From G001797105 sp964528155 (GTDB taxonomy: Bacteria > Chloroflexota > Anaerolineae > Anaerolineales > E44-bin32), in the NCBI GenBank assembly GCA_964528155.1, contig CAZGRL010000121.1, forward strand, positions 1 through 10,826: a DNA stretch of 10,826 nucleotides, read 5' to 3'. Of this stretch, positions 6,882 through 10,826 are shown one piece after another. A program made the translations under genes and the position numbers. The notes below the pieces were generated by a model. The model searched no databases and had not been told where the DNA came from. It was given only the letters and a program-made list of their open reading frames with translations. The stretch's first letter is position 1. Each line of letters opens with the position of its first letter.

Positions 6882-7688
6882 CTACATGATGGTGACTGAG
6901 CTCAAGCCGACTTCGGCCCGAATCTCCACCTTGTTCTCGGCCTCATCGAAGTTGCTCGATTCGTATCCGCCGGCGGTCTTCGGGAAGCGGGTCGTGTCAA
7001 CCTTGAATTCCGCCAGCCCACCATCGGTCCTCACCCGGGCTGCCACGCCCTCCGGAACGCGCAGTTTCACCGATGTCGCTCCCCCTTCGACGGAGACGGT
7101 CGTCAGGCCTGCCCGCTCCGGCAATGTGATATCGGACGAGCTGGCGCCCGTCTCGAGCCTCAATTCTGTGAGGCGCAGGTGGGTGAGATCCAGATTCAGT
7201 TCACTCGCTCCGGTCTTCAGTTCGAGGCTCAGGGGAACCTCGGACGAAAGACTGAAGGTCCAGTCGAGCGCCGAACCCGGCCCCCATACCCAGGGAAAGG
7301 CGAAGTCGAGGCCACGGCCGACATCTGCTCGGAGATCGACATCGAGCATCCCCGCTGAGCGGTTGACTTTGACCTCCGCACCGCCGTTGAATTGCCCCGA
7401 CAGGAGCTGACCTGGAGCGGCGGCTCCGCTCACACGCACCCGGCCGGCGCCATGGCTGACGACCACGCGCGCCTTCTGAGCGCCCTCCAGCGGAACGGAG
7501 ATGCTCTCCGCCTCCACAGAGCCAGGGCCGAAGGCCCGCCTAATGAGGATCCATAGACCGAGGACGATCAATATGCCGGGCCATATCAGCGGCCATACGT
7601 TGACCGGAAGCAGCCCCAGGTTGCTGAGGAGCAAGAGCACCCCGATCAGAATCAGAAGCAAGCTCCAGAAGGTTCGATTGCTGCGCAT
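6882..7688 (-). CDS. LiaF-like membrane protein with beta-rich C-terminal domain (first copy)
   Basis: A 268-residue protein with two N-terminal membrane segments (about 8-26 and 31-50) of the DUF5668 type: LLILIGVLLLLSNLGLLPV followed by W-P-L-I-W-P-G. The rest is a soluble beta-rich domain with a run of similar turns: LKTGAS (157-162), LETGAS (178-183) and VEGGAT (200-205), later TDGGLA. Such repeated strand-turn units fit the beta-solenoid-like outer domain of LiaF/DUF4097-type proteins, placed outside the membrane. Start: ATG 7688, with GGGGAG about 7 nt upstream. It is the first gene of the four-gene minus-strand operon. It differs from the last gene in having two rather than three membrane segments and shows only loose similarity to it, so the two are old paralogues at most. 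Confidence 0.82.
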   Translation of the reverse strand: MRSNRTFWSLLLILIGVLLLLSNLGLLPVNVWPLIWPGILIVLGLWILIRRAFGPGSVEAESISVPLEGAQKARVVVSHGAGRVRVSGAAAPGQLLSGQFNGGAEVKVNRSAGMLDVDLRADVGRGLDFAFPWVWGPGSALDWTFSLSSEVPLSLELKTGASELNLDLTHLRLTELRLETGASSSDITLPERAGLTTVSVEGGATSVKLRVPEGVAARVRTDGGLAEFKVDTTRFPKTAGGYESSNFDEAENKVEIRAEVGLSSVTIM

Positions 7689-8077
7689 GTCATCTCCCCG
7701 GCGCGGGGGTAGCCTCCACGCCTGTCATCCGTCGGTCCTATGGGATGGATCCGGCTTCAATCGGCGCTGCTGAGATTCACATCAACGGGCATCCGCTCCA
7801 TGGGATCTTCCACCCCATTCCCGACCGACTTCGGATGGTCGTACGGGTGATCCCCGGGGGACTTGTCTCCAGGGGTTCCCGCGCGGCAACGGGCATCTCC
7901 TGCAAGTCGTCAGGGGGTGGCCGATGCACCGAGCATTTTCCGTGTGAGAGAGGGAGTCATTACGGCGGAGGCGGACTCCGTCGGGTCGTCTTCCGAGCAC
8001 ACGGGGAAGGAGTGCGTTGAAGTCCGGCTGCGGCGACGCCTGCCACCGAGCCTGGACGCGTCGCTATCTTAGGGAAC

Positions 8078-8083
8078 AGTATA
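8078..8083 (-). promoter_or_regulatory. Possible -10 element of the minus-strand envelope operon
   Basis: On the minus strand this reads TATACT, one base from TATAAT, and is the best -10 match I see reading toward the LiaF-like gene. No convincing -35 lies 16-18 bp further upstream, and the leader it implies would be about 390 nt, so support is weak. Confidence 0.25.
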
Positions 8084-8227
8084 CACGCGATTGGAGGGAG
8101 ACTCACCTGCCCTTTTGCCATGTCTTGGCGGCCGATCGTTCATGCACTCGCAACTGAAATGGCAAGCGGAAGATCCTCTCCCCGACGTCTTCTGAGCCGG
8201 CTTTGCATCGAGCGGTGCCGCGTCTCG

Positions 8228-8255
8228 TTGGGGGGACTGACCCGGATGGTATAAT
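8228..8255 (+). promoter_or_regulatory. Near-consensus promoter of ftsY
   Basis: TTGGGG (8228-8233) and TATAAT (8250-8255) are 16 bp apart, and TGG just before the hexamer makes an extended -10. The expected transcription start is about 8262-8263, which is the GTG codon chosen as the ftsY start. No terminator from another gene intervenes. Confidence 0.72.
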
Positions 8256-8262
8256 GCCGCCC

Positions 8263-9189
8263 GTGGAGCAGGAAACCTGGCTGGAAAGCCTGAGGCGCAC
8301 GCGCAACGCGACGATGAGCAAGCTGGCATCGCTCTTCGGTGCCAATGATCTCTCGGCATCGTACTGGGAGGATCTCGAGGCAGCGCTGATCCTGGCCGAT
8401 CTCGGTCCGAAAGCGACGCAGATGTTGGTCGATGATCTGAAGAACCAGGCGACCGAGAATGCCGTTTTGCGCGCTTCAGATCTCCAGGTCATGCTTCGGC
8501 GGCGCATGGTAGAGTTGGCCGGGACACCATATGAGGGGCCGCAGCACGATCCCCTTCAACCCTATGTGATCCTGGTTGTCGGGGTGAACGGGTCGGGCAA
8601 GACGACGGCGGTCGCCCGGCTTGCAAGGTTCTACCAGCGCGCCGGGAAGCTCGTCTTGCTGGCGGCCGCCGATACCTATCGGGCGGCTGCCACCGAGCAA
8701 CTGGCAAGATGGGCGACACAACTCGAGGTCGAGCTTGTGGCTGGCGCGCCCGGGAGTGACCCGGGCGCAGTGGTCTATCAAGCCGGCGAAGCGGCGCGGC
8801 GCGATGGCATCGACGTGGTCATCATCGATACCTCCGGCCGCATGCACACCAGCCACAATCTGATGGCCGAGTTGGAGAAGATCCAGCGGGTCGCCGGGAA
8901 AGTTATCCCCGGCGCACCGGACGAGATCCTGCTCGTGCTCGACGCGACCACCGGCCAGAACGGCCTCTCGCAGGCGAGAGGATTCATGGATGCGGTGGCG
9001 GTCACGGGTGTGGTCGTAACCAAGCTCGACACTTCCGCGCGCGGCGGAGCAGCCCTGGCTGTGGGAGCCGAGCTGGGCCTGCCCATTCGCTACGTCGGGC
9101 ATGGCGAAGGGATCGATGACCTGTCGGTGTTCGACCCGGAAGCATTTGTCGATGGACTGATCCCGGAGTTCGCCGGGGCGGACCGATAG
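8263..9189 (+). CDS. ftsY: Signal recognition particle receptor FtsY
   Basis: SRP-family GTPase that docks SRP-ribosome-nascent chain complexes at the membrane and hands them to SecYEG. The 308-residue product has an N domain (WLESLRRTRN to about residue 88) and a G domain. Visible motifs are the P-loop GVNGSGKTT (107-115), DTYRAAATEQL (137-147), DTSGR (189-193), TKLD (253-256) and the closing GHGEGIDDLSVFDP (279-292). The long acidic A domain of some FtsY proteins is missing, as in many compact forms. The G3 motif reads DTSGR where DTAGR is usual. Start choice: ATG 8254 overlaps the -10 hexamer and cannot be in a transcript from that promoter, so I take GTG 8263, which would give a leaderless mRNA; no Shine-Dalgarno is seen for either. 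ATG 8314 would cut off the N-terminal helix. Confidence 0.94.
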   Translation: MEQETWLESLRRTRNATMSKLASLFGANDLSASYWEDLEAALILADLGPKATQMLVDDLKNQATENAVLRASDLQVMLRRRMVELAGTPYEGPQHDPLQPYVILVVGVNGSGKTTAVARLARFYQRAGKLVLLAAADTYRAAATEQLARWATQLEVELVAGAPGSDPGAVVYQAGEAARRDGIDVVIIDTSGRMHTSHNLMAELEKIQRVAGKVIPGAPDEILLVLDATTGQNGLSQARGFMDAVAVTGVVVTKLDTSARGGAALAVGAELGLPIRYVGHGEGIDDLSVFDPEAFVDGLIPEFAGADR

Positions 9190-9202
9190 TCGCAACACAG
9201 AA

Positions 9203-9220
9203 TTTGGGCCTAAGCCCAAG
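9203..9220 (+). other. Hairpin with CTAA loop between ftsY and prfB
   Basis: TTGGGC (9204-9209) and GCCCAA (9214-9219) pair around the loop CTAA, with a T-G pair extending it by one. There is no U-tract, so it is a weak terminator or an RNA-processing or stability element. Its core GGCCTAAGCC recurs before the last gene of the window (10669-10678). Confidence 0.4.
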
Positions 9221-9240
9221 ACAAGAGGAAGACAGCCGCG

Positions 9241-10333
9241 ATGGAAGAATTGACCTCAGAACTACAAGGCCAGCTGGATCGGATCAACGACCTTCTGGTG
9301 CGTCTTTGACTTCAAGAGCCGTGAGGCCAGGCTGGAGCAGATCGAGAAGGCCGCCCAGGCTGAAGATCTGTGGAACGACCAGGAGAACGCACAGCGCGTC
9401 ATGCGCGAGCTCTCACGCCTCCGTCGAGAGGTTGAAGGCTGGAACAGTCTGAAGCAGCGAGCTTCAGATGCCCTCGAGCTCTCCCAGCTAGGTGACGAAG
9501 ACCTTCGGCCGGAGATCGAAACTGAAAGAGATTCGATCGAGCAGGAAGTCGCCCGTCGAGAAGTCCAGGCATTGCTCTCGGGGCCCTACGATGAGGACGA
9601 TGCAATCATCGCCATCCACGCCGGCGCCGGCGGGACAGATTCTCAGGACTGGGCCGAGATGCTCCAGCGGATGTATCTGCGCTGGGCCGAAACGCACGGA
9701 TTCGCTTCCGATGTCCTCGATCTCAGCGAGGGTGAAGAAGCAGGCATCAAGAGCGTGACGATCGCCATCGACGGTGATTACGTCTATGGAAACCTCCGCT
9801 CCGAGAGAGGCGTGCACCGCCTTGTCCGACTCTCCCCCTTCGACTCGGCCCATCGCCGTCACACCTCGTTCGCCCTGGTGGAGGTTCTCCCGCAGGTCGA
9901 GACTGACTCCGAAGTCGAGATCAACCCTGCTGACCTGCGGATCGACACCTATCGATCGGCCGGCGCCGGCGGGCAGAACGTGCAGAAGAACGAAACGGCT
10001 ATACGCATCACGCATATCCCCACCGGGACCGTCGTGACCTGCCAGAACGAACGCTCACAGACTCAAAACAAAGAGAATGCGATGCGCGTGCTGCGCGCCC
10101 GGCTGCGAGAGTTGCAGCGGATCGAACAGGAAGAGGAGCTGGCCCAGATCAAGGGCGAACATGTCAAGGCCGAGTGGGGAAGCCAGATTCGTTCATACGT
10201 GCTGCACCCCTATCAAATGGTCAAAGATCACCGCACGAACTACGAAGAAGGGAACACGACCGCGGTCTTGGACGGGGACATCGACGGATTCATCGAGGCG
10301 TATCTACGTTCCGCCGTCGGTAGCCCTGAATGA
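9241..10333 (+). CDS. prfB: Peptide chain release factor 2, expressed by +1 programmed frameshift
   Basis: RF2 recognises UGA and UAA stop codons and triggers peptide release. The first frame (9241-9306) encodes 22 residues, MEELTSELQGQLDRINDLLV then R-L, and meets TGA at 9307-9309. Reading resumes one base later at GAC 9308 and stays open to TGA 10331-10333, giving 363 residues, the normal RF2 length. The slip site CTTTGAC is identical to the classical one. Later motifs confirm the family: GAGGTDSQDWAEM (about 128-140), the RF2 stop-recognition tripeptide SPF (198-200) and the catalytic GGQ (243-245) in RSAGAGGQNVQKNETA. AGAGGAA (9224-9230) precedes the ATG, rather far away at about 11 nt. 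The coding region is join(9241..9306,9308..10333). It is not a pseudogene: the shift is the known autoregulatory switch, with low RF2 favouring frameshifting. Confidence 0.96.
9294..9310 (+). promoter_or_regulatory. prfB +1 programmed frameshift site
   Basis: The sequence runs CTGGTG-CGT-CTT-TGA-C. The tRNA on CTT (9304-9306) slips to TTT, and the stop TGA is replaced by GAC in the +1 frame. CTT TGA C is the conserved core. The internal Shine-Dalgarno-like stimulator, which is AGGGGG three bases before CTT in E. coli, is here only GGTG, at the same position. Confidence 0.92.
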
Positions 10334-10353
10334 GCATGTCCGGACATCGAATC

Positions 10354-10382
10354 TTGTCCCTCGTATTGCCATCTGATATAAT
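10354..10382 (+). promoter_or_regulatory. Near-consensus promoter of secG
   Basis: TTGTCC (10354-10359) and TATAAT (10377-10382) are separated by 17 bp, the optimal spacing, with TGA before the hexamer. The expected transcript start is about 10389, leaving a leader of some 25 nt that contains the secG ribosome-binding site. The promoter begins 20 bp after the prfB stop, so secG need not depend on prfB transcription. Confidence 0.75.
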
Positions 10383-10414
10383 CGCCGGGTTCCACTGAAC
10401 CAGGAGGGAAGTGC

Positions 10415-10642
10415 GTGGCCGTCTACCTCAAGCTGGCTATGGCGGTGGTCTCGATCGCGATGATCGTAGTCATCCTGCTCCAGAGTCGCGGCGCAGGCCT
10501 GGGGGGCCTCTCGGGCGGTGATTACGGCGGTGGCGGCTACCACGTACGTCGCGGTGTCGAGCGCCTGCTGTTCAACGTCACGATAGGATTGAGCGTCGTC
10601 TTCTTCGCGCTGGCGATCGTGAACGTCATTCTGGTCGGGTAG
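10415..10642 (+). CDS. secG: Protein translocase subunit SecG
   Basis: SecG is a small membrane partner of SecYE that assists SecA-driven protein export. The 75-residue product has two membrane helices (about 3-22 and 53-73) joined by the conserved Gly-rich loop QSRGAGLGGLSGGDYGGGGY, then HVRRG as in family members. The start is GTG 10415, with AGGAGG at 10402-10407 and 7 nt spacing, which is a strong site. The gene follows prfB by 81 bp and has its own promoter. The downstream gene is 39 bp away. Confidence 0.93.
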   Translation: MAVYLKLAMAVVSIAMIVVILLQSRGAGLGGLSGGDYGGGGYHVRRGVERLLFNVTIGLSVVFFALAIVNVILVG

Positions 10643-10666
10643 CCCCGTCTGTCCCACCAACCCCTA

Positions 10667-10680
10667 TTGGCCTAAGCCGA
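10667..10680 (+). other. Short hairpin with CTAA loop directly before the last start codon
   Basis: TTGGC (10667-10671) and GCCGA (10676-10680) can pair (one T-G) around CTAA. It occupies the place where a Shine-Dalgarno sequence would sit, one base before the ATG at 10682. The core GGCCTAAGCC equals that of the hairpin before prfB. Alone it is a weak fold. Confidence 0.3.
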
Positions 10681-10681
10681 G

Positions 10682-10826
10682 ATGCAGAACATCCGTTGGC
10701 AACTGCTGATTGCGATTGGCGGATTGATTCTGGTCGTCGGTTTGCTCATCGGTCAGTCTCCGCGCTTGCAGACGGCCGCCCCTCAACCGGCCGTCGGAGG
10801 GTCGTATGCGGAAGCCTTTCTCGGTG
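10682..10826 (+). CDS. N-terminus of a membrane-anchored or secreted protein, probably an ABC transporter substrate-binding protein (cut by window end)
   Basis: The frame stays open for 48 codons to the window end. The product starts MQNIRWQLLIAIGGLILVV, with Arg5 before a hydrophobic segment of about 18 residues (7-24), then a Pro/Ala-rich stretch (about 27-38) and GGSYAEAFLG. That is a signal peptide or anchor followed by a short linker. The ending resembles the N-terminal region of family-5 peptide/nickel-type substrate-binding proteins (GG-x-Y-x-E-A-x-x-G), which in my recollection often lie beside secG in Anaerolineae. No lipobox cysteine is seen, so anchoring would be by an uncleaved helix or a cleaved signal peptide. 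An in-frame TAA at 10673 rules out an earlier start. No good Shine-Dalgarno is visible. The family call is tentative. Confidence 0.55.
   Translation, partial: MQNIRWQLLIAIGGLILVVGLLIGQSPRLQTAAPQPAVGGSYAEAFLG

Larger units (their letters stand above)
7689..8262. other. 574-bp gene-free region between divergent operons
   Basis: No convincing gene is present here. Short open frames on both strands lack ribosome-binding sites and recognisable motifs and have the Arg/Ser/Pro/His-rich look of noise in GC-rich DNA. What can be seen: an 11-bp direct repeat CAACGGGCATC at 7783-7793 and 7887-7897; a small hairpin CGGAG-GCGGA-CTCCG in the 7960-7980 area; TTGCCAT (8115-8121) with its inverted copy ATGGCAA (8159-8165); a possible minus-strand -10 at 8083-8078; and the ftsY promoter at the right end. 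I looked for a signal recognition particle RNA because ftsY is adjacent, but saw no conserved SRP domain IV motif. The region must hold control sequences for both operons and may be a decayed gene or a long leader. Confidence 0.6.

Noticed and set aside
8203..8262. TTG start at 8203 or ATG start at 8254 for ftsY
   Set aside because: The first lies upstream of the promoter and adds non-conserved residues; the second overlaps the -10 hexamer.
7689..8262. Signal recognition particle RNA or riboswitch next to ftsY
   Set aside because: I did not see the conserved SRP domain IV sequence or any riboswitch core I know; a covariance-model search would decide.
7745..8359. Short open frames in the gene-free region (for example 7745-8020 and 7863-8072 plus, 8069-8359 minus)
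   Set aside because: No ribosome-binding site, low-complexity translations and no known motifs; one overlaps the start of ftsY in antisense.
9241..9400. prfB as a frameshifted pseudogene
   Set aside because: The disruption is exactly CTT-TGA-C at the position known for RF2 recoding, and the two frames join into a full-length RF2.

Overview
The window is ordinary-looking chromosomal housekeeping DNA from a GC-rich bacterium, with short intergenic gaps and no trace of mobile DNA, CRISPR or phage. The combination of minCDE next to a rodA-type gene, a gltX/tRNA-Gln pair, LiaF/PspC-type membrane proteins, and a secG followed by a lipid-anchored or secreted family-5-like binding protein is what I would expect of Chloroflexota (Anaerolineae-like). 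That assignment is an inference from gene content and style of promoters, not from a marker tree.

Left part, plus strand (1-4600): a cell-shape and division operon, minC (5' end cut by the window edge), minD, minE (ATGA overlap with minD) and rodA, followed by gltX (glutamyl-tRNA synthetase) and a tRNA-Gln(CUG) gene that has its own extended -10 promoter. MinCDE positions the division site, RodA polymerises peptidoglycan during growth, and GltX charges tRNA-Glu and, in organisms of this type, probably also tRNA-Gln. A strong 12-bp stem-loop at 4661-4689 separates this block from the convergent block that follows.

Middle part, minus strand (7688 down to 4727): four membrane-protein genes read as one operon. 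First is a LiaF-like protein (two N-terminal membrane segments plus a beta-rich domain), then a polytopic protein built of a 53-residue repeat carrying W-A-L-I-P, then a PspC-domain protein, then a second LiaF-like protein that overlaps the pspC-type gene. This looks like an envelope-stress module of the Lia/Psp kind, but neither PspA nor a LiaRS two-component system lies in the window.

A 574-bp gene-free stretch (7689-8262) separates the divergent operon from the right-hand plus-strand block: ftsY (SRP receptor, with a near-consensus promoter directly against its start, suggesting a leaderless mRNA), prfB (release factor 2 with the classical in-frame UGA and +1 programmed frameshift), secG (own near-consensus promoter) and the start of a probable substrate-binding lipoprotein or membrane-anchored protein cut by the window end. 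The block joins co-translational targeting (FtsY), translation termination (RF2) and the translocon (SecG).

I found no clearly new system. The most interesting items are the four-gene envelope cluster with its repeat protein, the leaderless-type ftsY start, the prfB recoding site with a degenerate stimulator, and the tRNA-Gln identity features beside gltX.
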